A stretch of DNA of 64,000 bases, from positions 186,001-250,000 of the forward strand of contig NZ_LVJH01000070.1 of the NCBI RefSeq assembly GCF_001637205.1, written 5' to 3'. A model generated the notes under the pieces. The model searched no databases. It was not told the origin of the DNA and saw nothing but the letters and a program-made list of their open reading frames with translations. Below, one piece after another: positions 17,377 to 26,445 of the stretch. This DNA is from Paenibacillus glacialis (GTDB lineage: Bacteria; Bacillota; Bacilli; Paenibacillales; Paenibacillaceae). Both the position numbers and the translations under genes were made by a program. Every line of letters begins with the position of its first letter. The first letter of the stretch is position 1.

Positions 17377-17613
17377 GTGGGACGTATGTTTCGAGTTCTA
17401 GGTTTTTTCACGTTAGCAATCGGACTTATGGCGTTTGCCGGTGGTTTGGTCGAAATGGCTTTATTGTTTTTTCTTCAAACCGCTTTCTTTGTCATATTGG
17501 GCTATCTAAAATTCACAGAAAGAACTTATGTGCTTCTATTTTGGGCCTACATGATTGTAACTTTTACAGGATTTAGTTATTGGACCGTATTTGTAATGGA
17601 TATGCCAGTCTAA
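17377..17613 (+). CDS. DUF2626 family small membrane protein
   Basis: 78-residue protein of unknown function, found in Bacilli. After GRMFRVLGFF it has three hydrophobic segments (about 7-27, 30-45, 51-73). The start is GTG at 17377, with AAGGGG nine bases upstream. It has a strong vegetative promoter and its own terminator, so it is a monocistronic, probably well-expressed gene. Confidence 0.72.
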   Translation: MGRMFRVLGFFTLAIGLMAFAGGLVEMALLFFLQTAFFVILGYLKFTERTYVLLFWAYMIVTFTGFSYWTVFVMDMPV

Positions 17614-17638
17614 TTCTTATTGTAAGTTACTCCATAGA

Positions 17639-17681
17639 ACGACCCTTTGATCCTATTCACGGACTGAAGGGTCGTTTTTTT
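17639..17681 (+). terminator. Intrinsic terminator after the DUF2626 gene
   Basis: ACGACCCTT (17639-17647) pairs with AAGGGTCGT (17667-17675), followed by seven Ts. Confidence 0.88.
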
Positions 17682-17790
17682 GACGAGTTTTGAACTTATA
17701 AACACTAGACTCTGTTAAAATACAAGTTATAATAACTAAAATGATTGACATATACATATAGTTACAAATACACAAGGGAGGGGAACACTC

Positions 17791-18888
17791 TTGAAAGGAA
17801 CAAAATGCCACTTCATTTTGTGCATGCTACTCACTTTACTGCTTTACTCAACAATCCATCCTAATGGAAGGATCTATGCAGATCCTTTGATTCCATTTGA
17901 CGAAGACACTCGCCAACTACTTGAGAAAAGTCTATCCATTGTGGAAATAGACAGTGAAATAGAGCGCATCAGTAAGCGACAAATCGAGATGGAGCATGAG
18001 CAGGAACAATTAGAATTAGACCTTCTTCAAAAACGTAATCAAATCAAAGACAAACAAGAGCGAGCAGGGGAAATTGTCCGTTCGTATTACATGGGTGAAA
18101 GAGATTTTCTATACTCAGCTTTGCTTTCTGTCAAAAATATAAGTGGACTCCTCATGATCTATGGCTATTACGAACTCATCATGAATAACGATAAAGATGT
18201 TCTAAATACATACCAGTCCGAATATGCAAATTTACAGATCACGCAAAAAAAAATAGCCCGAAATGCTACTGAGCTAGAGGAAATGAAGAACAATCTCATT
18301 AAACAGCGGGAACGAGTGCTCGTTCTTCAGAATTCAGTAGAAGGAAGTTTAGAAACAAGTAGTAATCCAGAGGCTATGCAACAAATGATGAATGAATTCA
18401 CTTTATATTGGGAAAATGTAGGATTGTACGAGGTTAAGCGTCATTTCAGAGCCCTTTCTTTGGCTATGAAGGATTTACCTGAATTTGCTCAGAATACAAA
18501 AGGTATCATCCAAGCTAAAGGTTCAATCTACACCATTAATATTACTGAAAATCAATTAAATACATTTCTCCGTTCCAAAGATAATCTATTTAATGAATTT
18601 GCCTTTCATTTCGACGATGGTGTCATCTCTGCTTCAGGACAAAGCGGGGCGCTTGCCATAAGAATAGAAGGCAAATATAGCATTGTTAACGATCCCCAAA
18701 ATGGGATTATGTTTCATGTTTCCAAATTAATATTTAACAACTTACAACTACCTGATACGACATCTCGTGCACTTGAAGAAGAATTCGATCTTGGCTTTTA
18801 TCCACAAAAACTCATATCTTTTGTCAAAGCAACAGATGTGAAAATATCGGAAAACCTTTTACACATCACATTGAAGTTGTCTATGTAG
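17791..18888 (+). CDS. Secreted coiled-coil protein of unknown function
   Basis: 365 residues, not recognised. The start is TTG at 17791 behind GGGAGGGG. An N-terminal signal peptide (hydrophobic 8-21, then YADP) is followed by a predicted coiled coil at about 45-95 rich in Glu, Gln, Lys and Arg. A second helical stretch lies at about 135-175, and a C-terminal half with regular hydrophobic/polar alternation suggests beta structure. The helical half recalls the coiled-coil regulators of peptidoglycan hydrolases (CwlO/PcsB type), and VRSYYMGERDFLYSALLSVKN fits that style, but no catalytic domain follows. The function is unknown; a role outside the membrane is inferred. Confidence 0.7.
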   Translation: MKGTKCHFILCMLLTLLLYSTIHPNGRIYADPLIPFDEDTRQLLEKSLSIVEIDSEIERISKRQIEMEHEQEQLELDLLQKRNQIKDKQERAGEIVRSYYMGERDFLYSALLSVKNISGLLMIYGYYELIMNNDKDVLNTYQSEYANLQITQKKIARNATELEEMKNNLIKQRERVLVLQNSVEGSLETSSNPEAMQQMMNEFTLYWENVGLYEVKRHFRALSLAMKDLPEFAQNTKGIIQAKGSIYTINITENQLNTFLRSKDNLFNEFAFHFDDGVISASGQSGALAIRIEGKYSIVNDPQNGIMFHVSKLIFNNLQLPDTTSRALEEEFDLGFYPQKLISFVKATDVKISENLLHITLKLSM

Positions 18889-18907
18889 CTAAAGAAAAAA
18901 TTAGTTA

Positions 18908-20155
18908 TTATCCATTTTTTTGCTTTTTCGTTCCTTTAGCTAACATGGCCTCTTTAAATTGACTAACCTTAATTTCACCTGTGAGCAGTTGCTTTACATG
19001 ACCAGACAGTTCAATCAGAGTCTTGATTGTTAATTGCTCTGCATCTATTTCCCCTCTATTTAGCTCATGTAATAACTCTAGCCGGAATGGTATATCAAAG
19101 GAATCAGTAATAGGAGTCTCGTAAATTGCACTCAAAGAGGGCAATCGTTTTGTCGCGTTCAACCATTCCTGTTGATTAGAATACGATGTCATATACGCAA
19201 TCCATTCTGAGGACTGCTCTATCATGGAAGACTGAGAAGATACGCCAAATGATCGACTTCGTAAAAAGGATGGCGATTCACTATAGAAATGTTCCGGAAA
19301 GTCAACCCATAATCCATCATTCAAAGACGCAGTTTCTGAGTAGGGAGAAAGGTACATTATCATCTCGCCATTTCTAAAGGATTGTAGCGCTTGCTGCTTA
19401 TTGTCGTTACTCACAAGATACATATACGGGAGTGCCTGTTCAATCCATCCTAAGTGTTGATCTTCCGGTTGCAAGATATTCCCTCCCATCCCACCGATCA
19501 AAGTAGCTAGCGCATAGGGTTGCTCAGATTCAATACCAAGCAATAGCTTCCCCTTCTTTTCCATATGTTTTTTCAGCAAATTAACCCATTCTTCACTCTT
19601 GCTTGGCGACGCCGTCAATCCCATCTCAGTTAAAGCCTTAGATTGCCATACTAACACATAGGGATTCATATCAAATGGTGTGGCCCACTGATAACCATTC
19701 CATTCTACTGTAGCAAGTAGCGAACGTAATACATTGCTTCCAGGAGTGCTTTTACGATAAGACTCAACAGGCAATAAGTAACCCTTGGTAGCGAAGGTCT
19801 TTACCCATTCACCCTCCATTAAAATTACATCGGGGCTTTCTCCTATGGCCAAGGATTTAGAAACTTCACTGTAAGCGCTATCATTAGGGATATTAGAAAG
19901 TTGAGCTTGAATCCCTGTTTCTTGAACAAACCGTTTATTCATTAAATCAAGCTTATAGAAGTCATTTATACTCAATTGTACTGAGATTGTAATAGGTCGA
20001 TCATTTGTTTCTTGATTTTGTGAATCTAATGATTGAGGACTTGGGGTATTATTATTATAATTCGAATTCCTGTGTGTGAAATCAAGACTTGGAGACAAGC
20101 CCGTTAGGGATAGCAGTAGAATAGCAAACAGTATCCAGTAATTCTTCCGTTTCAT
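18908..20155 (-). CDS. Extracellular solute-binding protein (family 1 type) lacking a lipobox
   Basis: 415 residues resembling sugar-type ABC binding proteins: ITISVQLSINDFYKLDLMNKRF at the start of lobe 1, SPDVILMEGEWVKTFATKGYLLPV, and WATPFDMNPYVLVWQ. An N-terminal hydrophobic segment (about 7-22) is followed by a Ser/Asn/Gln linker. There is no cysteine anywhere in the protein, so it cannot be a normal lipoprotein. It may be secreted or anchored by the uncleaved segment. No permease or ATPase genes lie nearby. The substrate is unknown. Confidence 0.72.
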   Translation of the reverse strand: MKRKNYWILFAILLLSLTGLSPSLDFTHRNSNYNNNTPSPQSLDSQNQETNDRPITISVQLSINDFYKLDLMNKRFVQETGIQAQLSNIPNDSAYSEVSKSLAIGESPDVILMEGEWVKTFATKGYLLPVESYRKSTPGSNVLRSLLATVEWNGYQWATPFDMNPYVLVWQSKALTEMGLTASPSKSEEWVNLLKKHMEKKGKLLLGIESEQPYALATLIGGMGGNILQPEDQHLGWIEQALPYMYLVSNDNKQQALQSFRNGEMIMYLSPYSETASLNDGLWVDFPEHFYSESPSFLRSRSFGVSSQSSMIEQSSEWIAYMTSYSNQQEWLNATKRLPSLSAIYETPITDSFDIPFRLELLHELNRGEIDAEQLTIKTLIELSGHVKQLLTGEIKVSQFKEAMLAKGTKKQKNG

Positions 20156-20304
20156 TAGCCGCTCGTCCTCTCTCTAAACCACATGCCCTTATTTTAGCAA
20201 ACATGTGCCGCCTTTGTCCTACCTTTATTATATATTTTTACCAAACATAAACATCTGTGCCGTCCTTTGACGGCATAGCGACGTTTAGCGTTGAAATATA
20301 TAAA

Positions 20305-20354
20305 AAGAACCGATCCCTCAGGTCAATATCAGCACCTTTAGGACAGTTCCTTTT
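20305..20354 (-). terminator. Terminator hairpin after ylaK, member of a repeated type
   Basis: Outer stem GGAACTGTCC / GGATCGGTTC with an internal CCTGAGG-containing stem; a T-rich run follows on the minus strand. It shares ATCCCTCAGGTCA with the hairpin at 58811-58860. Confidence 0.65.
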
Positions 20355-20403
20355 AGATCATTCATTTAGAAAAAGGACTAGCTTATTTCTCGGGAAATAT
20401 ACA

Positions 20404-21735
20404 CTATAATAAATCTGCAGCGAGTTGAGCTAACTTAGAACGTTCTCCCTTTTCTAACGTAATATGACCACTTATCTTCTCTTCCTTGAACCGTTCCACA
20501 AGATAACTTAAACCGTTACTAGATGCATCTAGATAGGGATGATCAATCTGTTCAGGGTCGCCCATTAATATTACTTTACTTCCCTCACCAGCACGGGAAA
20601 CAATGGTCTTAACTTCATGTCTAGAAAGGTTTTGCGCTTCGTCTATAATGATAAATTGGGCGGGTATAGATCGACCTCTAATATAAGTTAGTGCCTCCAC
20701 TTGAATACTACCTAACCCCATCAATATTTTATCAATATCACCCGAACGTTTCGTTTCGAATAAAAATTCTAAATTATCATAGATCGGCTGCATCCATGGT
20801 CTTAGCTTCTCCTCCTTCTCACCTGGAAGATAACCGATATCTTTACCCATTGGGACAACTGGACGAGCAATGAGTAGCTTTTTATATTTATGTTCATCCT
20901 CCACTTTAGAAAGGCCGGCCGCTAAAGCAACTAGCGTTTTGCCTGTACCAGCCTTTCCTGTAATGGTTACTAATGGAATGTTATCATTCAGTAGTAATTC
21001 TAAAGCCATACGTTGTTGAGCATTACGGGCACTTAGTCCCCATACCGGTTCATTGCTCAAATAGAGCGGTTCAAGCCTAGTGCATTCAGCGTTCACTTTA
21101 AGAAGTGCCGATTTACCACTGCCCATTTCATCTTTTAGAATCACAAATTCATGAGAATACAGTGGGTAGGTTAACTGAAGCGCGTTGATGGGCAAGAAAC
21201 GATAGCTATAAAATTCATCGATGATCGATGGATGAACTTTGATGTTTAAGTAGCCCGTATAAAGTTCGCTTACACTCGCAGTTCGATCAGTGAGATAATC
21301 CTCTGCAATTAATCCCAACACATCCGCTTTGACACGAACTAACACATCCTTACTAACAATTACCACGGAGGATGGGTCTGTTTTCTCTTCTTCTTCCAAT
21401 TGATAGTTAAGTGCAACGGCCAGAATTCGGTTATCATTGTTTATTTCACCAAACATCTCTTGTACCTTAAGAAAACTACGATGATTAAGTTCTACCTTCA
21501 GTCTTCCGCCATTTTGCAAATTCACACCACTATGCAAGTGTCCATGCTCTCTAAGTCCATCGAGTAGCCTCGATACCGTACGTGCGTTGCGTCCAATTTC
21601 ATCTGCATTACGCTTTTTGGAATCAATCTCTTCCAGAACAACGGCCGGAATAATAACGTCATGTTCTTCGAAAGTAAAGATTGAATTGGGATCATGTAGC
21701 AGCACATTAGTATCTAATACGTAAATCTTCTTCAT
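20404..21735 (-). CDS. ylaK: PIN-PhoH (PhoH2-type) RNase/ATPase
   Basis: 443 residues. The N-terminal PIN nuclease domain (about 1-140) has the acidic positions in LDTNVLLHDP, LEEIDSKK and NNDNRILAVA. The C-terminal PhoH ATPase has Walker A ITGKAGTGKT and Walker B FIIIDEAQN. PhoH2 proteins are described as RNA-unwinding ribonucleases. The ATG at 21735 has GGAGGGG five bases upstream; an earlier in-frame ATG at 21756 lacks a site. It is divergent from ylaJ, as in the B. subtilis yla region. A second PhoH protein without PIN lies at 51661. Confidence 0.88.
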   Translation of the reverse strand: MKKIYVLDTNVLLHDPNSIFTFEEHDVIIPAVVLEEIDSKKRNADEIGRNARTVSRLLDGLREHGHLHSGVNLQNGGRLKVELNHRSFLKVQEMFGEINNDNRILAVALNYQLEEEEKTDPSSVVIVSKDVLVRVKADVLGLIAEDYLTDRTASVSELYTGYLNIKVHPSIIDEFYSYRFLPINALQLTYPLYSHEFVILKDEMGSGKSALLKVNAECTRLEPLYLSNEPVWGLSARNAQQRMALELLLNDNIPLVTITGKAGTGKTLVALAAGLSKVEDEHKYKKLLIARPVVPMGKDIGYLPGEKEEKLRPWMQPIYDNLEFLFETKRSGDIDKILMGLGSIQVEALTYIRGRSIPAQFIIIDEAQNLSRHEVKTIVSRAGEGSKVILMGDPEQIDHPYLDASSNGLSYLVERFKEEKISGHITLEKGERSKLAQLAADLL

Positions 21736-21851
21736 CGTAACCCCTCCAAAGCGCATTTATTATGGATACATAAATTTGTCCGTCCAGGACAATATAAGGG
21801 TACGTATTAAAGATTCAGCAATGACTATTTCCGTGAAAGGACGGATGACAT

Positions 21852-22400
21852 ATGCGATTATGTCTATGCTTTTTGTTAACCATGTCTTTATTGGCAGGTT
21901 GTGGCACTGCTACTAAGAATGCATCACCCTCTCCTCAGAATCACAACAAGAACAATCTATCTATTAAATCTAATGCAAATACGGGTGTAAAAGACCAATC
22001 CGTCAAAAGTCATTTGGAAGCATTAGCAGAAAGAGTACCTGGCGTAAAAAAGGCACATTGTGTCGTAATAGGTAACACAGCTGTTGTTGGTATCGACGTA
22101 GAAGGTAATCTAACCCGATCACGTGTTGGTACGATTAAATTTTCGGTCGCTGAAGCACTTTCACATGATCCTCGAGGTTTGAATTCGTTGGTAACCGCTG
22201 ATATGGATCTGTCTAATCGTATTGCTGAAATTGGCAATCACATTCGAGAGGGACGCCCTGTTTCTGGCTTCGCTTCAGAAATGGCCGATATTATGGGACG
22301 AATTGTCCCTCAACTGCCTGAAGATGTCAAAACTCAACAAAATACGCCCACAACTAAATCCACTAAGACCACTCACCCATCGACACATACCAAAAAATAA
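21852..22400 (+). CDS. ylaJ: YhcN/YlaJ family sporulation lipoprotein
   Basis: 182 residues. Signal peptide with lipobox LLAGC (Cys17), a Ser/Asn-rich linker, then the YhcN/YlaJ domain (about 50-150) with VPGVKKAHCVVIGNTAVVGID and SVAEALSHDPR, and a Thr/Lys-rich tail. Family members are spore or germination-associated lipoproteins of unresolved function. AAAGGA precedes the ATG at 21852. It is divergent from ylaK, convergent with ylaL. Confidence 0.85.
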   Translation: MRLCLCFLLTMSLLAGCGTATKNASPSPQNHNKNNLSIKSNANTGVKDQSVKSHLEALAERVPGVKKAHCVVIGNTAVVGIDVEGNLTRSRVGTIKFSVAEALSHDPRGLNSLVTADMDLSNRIAEIGNHIREGRPVSGFASEMADIMGRIVPQLPEDVKTQQNTPTTKSTKTTHPSTHTKK

Positions 22401-22407
22401 TAAAAAT

Positions 22408-22431
22408 AGCCTAGTGATTGCTCACTAGGCT
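22408..22431. terminator. Bidirectional terminator between ylaJ and ylaL
   Basis: Perfect 10-bp stem AGCCTAGTGA / TCACTAGGCT, loop TTGC, with A-run before and T-run after. The ylaL stop codon lies inside the stem. Confidence 0.88.
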
Positions 22432-22877
22432 TTTTGCATGGCAGAAAATACTTGTCCGTCCAGCTTCTCTGAAGCACGCTGGTCATAGGTTTTAATGTAT
22501 TGAGGGGCAGAAGAGAGCTGTGCACCATAAAACAATGCATTTCGCACTGCTTCTATACTGATGTCGAAACAGCATAATTTAAAAGGAATGTTAGGTAACG
22601 GATCTAACGCTATTGCAGCTCTACCATTTATAGCATGTACCGTCCCTTCCCCAAACACAGTGATGGTCACCAGAGGATTACTCTTTATGTTCTCGACTAA
22701 CCGAGAGCGATGATCAATCGCAATTCGTAATGTGGAGGCATTCAACGCATATACCCAAGAAATAGCACTGGACGTAGGTCCTCCAGTTTCTGCATCAACG
22801 GTGCTCAGCAAAACAAATGTTTCAGACTTCAATTGCGCTAATAAAGTCTCTGTCATTTGTGTGACGGTTCCGGACAT
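22425..22877 (-). CDS. ylaL: Pyridoxamine 5'-phosphate oxidase-like flavin protein
   Basis: 150 residues of the split-barrel FMN-binding PNPOx fold: TFVLLSTVDAETGGPTSSAISWVYA, RIAIDHRSRLVENIKSNP, VTITVFGEG. It is too short and lacks the C-terminal PNPOx dimerisation segment, so true PdxH activity is unlikely. The substrate is unknown. AGGAGG lies nine bases before the ATG. Next to ylaJ/ylaK as in B. subtilis. Confidence 0.75.
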   Translation of the reverse strand: MSGTVTQMTETLLAQLKSETFVLLSTVDAETGGPTSSAISWVYALNASTLRIAIDHRSRLVENIKSNPLVTITVFGEGTVHAINGRAAIALDPLPNIPFKLCCFDISIEAVRNALFYGAQLSSAPQYIKTYDQRASEKLDGQVFSAMQKA

Positions 22878-22953
22878 AGAACCAGACCTCCTATACGCTT
22901 CAATTCATTATAATCTATTATATTATAGCACAGGATAAAAATTGCATCCAAAT

Positions 22954-24039
22954 TTACGGATTTGTGTCGTTAGTGCTCTGATCCAATGTTTGAACAGACT
23001 TACCTGCAAGCTCATCCTTAAGTGCTTGTTTGGCTTTGTCCAATTCGTCATCATTAATATGGACGTAAGGGCTCTTCCATTCTCCAGTCACAGGAACGAA
23101 TTTCACATTATCTTTAGATATATTCCAATAGGTCGCAATGATGTTTTTTAGTTGAGCTTTTTCAATATCTGTCTCCAAATTATCACTCACAGCATCAAGC
23201 ACACTACCAATCTTAGTCGCACCACTGAACGTTTGCATCTGATCAATTAACGAATGAAGAACTTCGTTTTGTCGCTGGTTTCGACTGAAATCGTCAGATT
23301 CCTTCGTTCTAGGTTTACACCCAGGACCAGAATGACGATATCTGACATAACCTAGTGCATCTTCACCATTCAGTTCAGACGGGCCCTTCTTCAGATTAAT
23401 ATCAGTCCCATCTGCCTTATCCTTATAACACATATCCATGCTGATATTTACGTCCACACCACCCAGAGCATCAACAACGTCGCTGAAACCTTGGAAATTA
23501 ATAACCGTAACGTAATCAATCGGAATATCCAAGTATTTAGTAAACATCTGCTTCATTTCATTCGGAGCAGTAATACCAGACTTCTTCTCTGCATCTAGAA
23601 AATTAGGATAATAAGCGTTAGCCTTCCTCACCTTATAACCATCCAAATCAATTCGGGTATCCCTCGGAATTGAAACGACCGTGGCTGATTTCGTATCAGG
23701 ATTAAAGGTAGCTACCATCATAACATCTGTCAGATGAGTACCTGTCTTAGGACGGTAATCTGTTCCTAGAAGAAGCATCGTAACAGGTTTTACTTTGGCA
23801 GAAGCTTCAGGCGCAACCGGGGTATCAATACCCGTGTCAAGAATGGTGTTATCTAACTTGTAAGCAACCCAACCTAAATATCCAGCAACACTTAAAAAAC
23901 TCAAAATAATGACAATTAATAATAATTTCAAAAAAGATTTCAAAAAACTTTTCTTCTTTTTCTTCTTCTGTGGCAATCTCGGTTGTTTGACTGCTCCACC
24001 ACGATTTCTGGGAGGAAGATGAGAATTACTAGGACTCAT
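22954..24039 (-). CDS. LytR-CpsA-Psr (LCP) family cell wall glycopolymer ligase
   Basis: 361 residues. A Pro/Lys-rich cytoplasmic tail with a run of lysines, a membrane segment at about 37-60, then the LCP domain with LLLGTDYRP, VVSIPRDTRIDL, VTVINFQGFSDVVDALGGVDV and GYVRYRHS. LCP enzymes transfer teichoic acids or related polymers from lipid carrier to peptidoglycan. The start at 24039 has AAAGGTG six bases upstream; a longer frame to 24060 lacks such a site. It is placed between ylaH and ylaL. Confidence 0.88.
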   Translation of the reverse strand: MSPSNSHLPPRNRGGAVKQPRLPQKKKKKKSFLKSFLKLLLIVIILSFLSVAGYLGWVAYKLDNTILDTGIDTPVAPEASAKVKPVTMLLLGTDYRPKTGTHLTDVMMVATFNPDTKSATVVSIPRDTRIDLDGYKVRKANAYYPNFLDAEKKSGITAPNEMKQMFTKYLDIPIDYVTVINFQGFSDVVDALGGVDVNISMDMCYKDKADGTDINLKKGPSELNGEDALGYVRYRHSGPGCKPRTKESDDFSRNQRQNEVLHSLIDQMQTFSGATKIGSVLDAVSDNLETDIEKAQLKNIIATYWNISKDNVKFVPVTGEWKSPYVHINDDELDKAKQALKDELAGKSVQTLDQSTNDTNP

Positions 24040-24078
24040 GTTGAACACCTTTTTCATCATTATTATTAGTTAAAAAAA

Positions 24079-24099
24079 ATTACCCCATTAAGGGGTAAT
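24079..24099 (-). terminator. Intrinsic terminator after ylaH
   Basis: ATTACCCC / GGGGTAAT stem with a 5-nt loop, followed on the minus strand by a run of eight Ts. It separates typA-ylaH from the LCP gene. Confidence 0.88.
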
Positions 24100-24107
24100 A
24101 TTCACAC

Positions 24108-24398
24108 TTATTTCGAAGAGGTATCAGCATTCTTCTTCTGCCTACCCTCTACAAAATAGCGAATACGTACCAGGAGCATCAATCCAACGGCCACTAACAG
24201 ACATTGAATGATCGGTAACTTATCATGTTGAAAAATGAGAAGCATACCGGAACCCATTGCCATCAAAATGTACAAAATGATCTCCTTCAACAAGGGTAAT
24301 TTCTGATGTACACGAAATACTTTGTTGTAAACATACGTGATCAATACAAAGATGACAATATAAGCAACAAGCGGATGTTCTGCAAACCATACCTGCAT
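24108..24398 (-). CDS. ylaH: YlaH-like small membrane protein
   Basis: 96 residues with three hydrophobic segments (about 8-24, 37-56, 62-81) and a charged C-terminus. Unknown function. It matches the position of ylaH directly after typA in B. subtilis. AGGGAG is seven to ten bases before the ATG at 24398. Confidence 0.72.
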   Translation of the reverse strand: MQVWFAEHPLVAYIVIFVLITYVYNKVFRVHQKLPLLKEIILYILMAMGSGMLLIFQHDKLPIIQCLLVAVGLMLLVRIRYFVEGRQKKNADTSSK

Positions 24399-24439
24399 GT
24401 AAGTTCACTCCCTTCATAATGGGGCATTTAACTTAAATA

Positions 24440-26275
24440 TTAATTTTGAGCTGCCATTTTGCGGTTTTTCTCCGCACGTTCGCGTTCACTCTTATTCAAT
24501 AGCTTTTTACGCATACGAATTGATTTAGGAGTAATCTCACATAATTCATCGTCATTCAAGTATTCCAAAGCTTGTTCCATAGAGAAGATGATTGGAGTTT
24601 TCATTTTCACTGTTTCTTCTTTATTCGCAGAACGAATGTTATTCACAGCTTTTTCTTTACATACGTTAACGACAATATCATTATCACGAGTGTGCTCACC
24701 AACGATCATACCTTCATAAATCTCAGTACCTGGTTCTACGAATAGCGTACCACGATCTTCTATACCGATCATAGCATATAATGTAGAGCTTCCGTTCTCA
24801 CTAGAAACCAATACACCTTTACTACGTCCACCAACTTGACCAGATACGAGCGGACCATAACTATCAAAACTATGGTTCATAACACCATATCCACGAGTTA
24901 GAGTAAGGAAATGCGTACGGTAACCGATGAGACCACGAGCTGGAATAAGGAATTCCAAACGTACGTTACCTGAATTATTGAACATATTGGTCATTTCTGC
25001 TTTACGTTGACCAAGACTTTCCATAACTGCTCCCATACTTTCTTCAGGAATATCAATCATTAGATGTTCAATCGGCTCACTCTTCACTCCGTCAATTTCT
25101 CTAACGATAACGTTTGGTTTCGAAACCTGTAATTCAAATCCTTCACGACGCATGTTCTCAATCAGAATCGTAAGGTGAAGTTCACCACGACCTGAAACGA
25201 TGAATGCTTCTGGTGTATCAGTATCATCTACTCTTAAACTAACATCTGTTTCCAACTCTTTATAAAGACGCTCACGTAGTTTACGAGAAGTAACAAATTT
25301 ACCTTCGCGACCAGCAAATGGACTGTTGTTCACAAGGAAAGTCATTTGTAGTGTAGGCTCATCAATTTTCAATACAGGCAATGCTTCAGGATTGTTCGGA
25401 TCTGCAATGGTTTCACCGATATTAATATCTTTAATACCAGCAATTGCAACGATATCTCCTGCTCCTGCTTCTTCAATTTCAATACGTTTCAAACCTTGGA
25501 AGCCGAACAATTTCTCAATGCGAGCCGTTTTACTCTTTCCATCACGCATAATAACTGTTACGGATTGTCCTGTGCGAATGATACCACGGTTAACACGACC
25601 GATCGCAATACGACCCATATATTCGTTATAATCCATCAACGTTACCAAGAATTGAAGAGGCTCATCAATTTTCTCAGTTGGTGCTGGAATATGATCAAGG
25701 ATTGTTTCATACAAAGCAAGCATTGTTTCGTCTTGCTTCTCTGCAACCATACTTGAAGTACCGTTCAACGCAGAAGCATATACTACTGGGAAGTTCAACT
25801 GCTCATCATTTGCTCCTAGCTCTATGAACAAGTCCAAAACTTCGTCAATAACTTCCGATGGACGAGCTGCTGGACGGTCAATTTTATTGACAACAACGAT
25901 TGGAGTTAGATTAGATTCGAGTGCTTTACGCAATACGAATTTAGTCTGTGGCATACAACCTTCATACGCATCAACTACCAACAATACACCATCAACCATT
26001 TTCATAATACGTTCTACTTCTCCACCAAAGTCGGCGTGACCAGGTGTATCCATAATGTTGATCGTGAAATCTTTGTACGTAATTGCCGTATTTTTAGCTA
26101 GTATGGTAATTCCGCGTTCACGTTCCAAATCATTGGAATCCATAGCTCTTTCTTGTACTTGTTCATTCTCACGGAAAATCCCCGATTGCTGCAGTAATTG
26201 ATCGACTAGTGTCGTTTTACCGTGGTCAACGTGGGCTATAATCGCAATATTGCGGATCTGTTCTCTTGATTGCAT
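24440..26275 (-). CDS. typA: Ribosome-associated GTPase TypA/BipA
   Basis: Translational GTPase of the EF-G family that acts on ribosome assembly and stress adaptation. 611 residues, the family length. G1 AHVDHGKTTLVD, switch region with RGITILAKN, G3 DTPGHADF, G4 VVNKIDRP, then domain II, domain III and the BipA-specific C-terminal domain with RGLIGYRTHFLT and SSTLYAMIGIEDRG. The start is ATG at 26275. Confidence 0.96.
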   Translation of the reverse strand: MQSREQIRNIAIIAHVDHGKTTLVDQLLQQSGIFRENEQVQERAMDSNDLERERGITILAKNTAITYKDFTINIMDTPGHADFGGEVERIMKMVDGVLLVVDAYEGCMPQTKFVLRKALESNLTPIVVVNKIDRPAARPSEVIDEVLDLFIELGANDEQLNFPVVYASALNGTSSMVAEKQDETMLALYETILDHIPAPTEKIDEPLQFLVTLMDYNEYMGRIAIGRVNRGIIRTGQSVTVIMRDGKSKTARIEKLFGFQGLKRIEIEEAGAGDIVAIAGIKDINIGETIADPNNPEALPVLKIDEPTLQMTFLVNNSPFAGREGKFVTSRKLRERLYKELETDVSLRVDDTDTPEAFIVSGRGELHLTILIENMRREGFELQVSKPNVIVREIDGVKSEPIEHLMIDIPEESMGAVMESLGQRKAEMTNMFNNSGNVRLEFLIPARGLIGYRTHFLTLTRGYGVMNHSFDSYGPLVSGQVGGRSKGVLVSSENGSSTLYAMIGIEDRGTLFVEPGTEIYEGMIVGEHTRDNDIVVNVCKEKAVNNIRSANKEETVKMKTPIIFSMEQALEYLNDDELCEITPKSIRMRKKLLNKSERERAEKNRKMAAQN

Positions 26276-26335
26276 GGTTTATATCCATATCCCTTCATTC
26301 TCAAGTCTCTATTCTATACAACGTGTCTCACAAAA

Positions 26336-26364
26336 GAAGCGCCAGGCGATAATGCCGACGCTTC
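26336..26364 (-). terminator. Hairpin terminator after the LiaF-like membrane protein gene
   Basis: GAAGCG / CGCTTC outer stem with inner GGC/GCC pairing, followed on the minus strand by TTTTG. Confidence 0.65.
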
Positions 26365-26445
26365 AACATATCTTTAAATTATAATGATTTTTCTGAAATA
26401 ATCAAGTTTTTTTCTTGAAAATGAATCATATTTATACATAAATTA

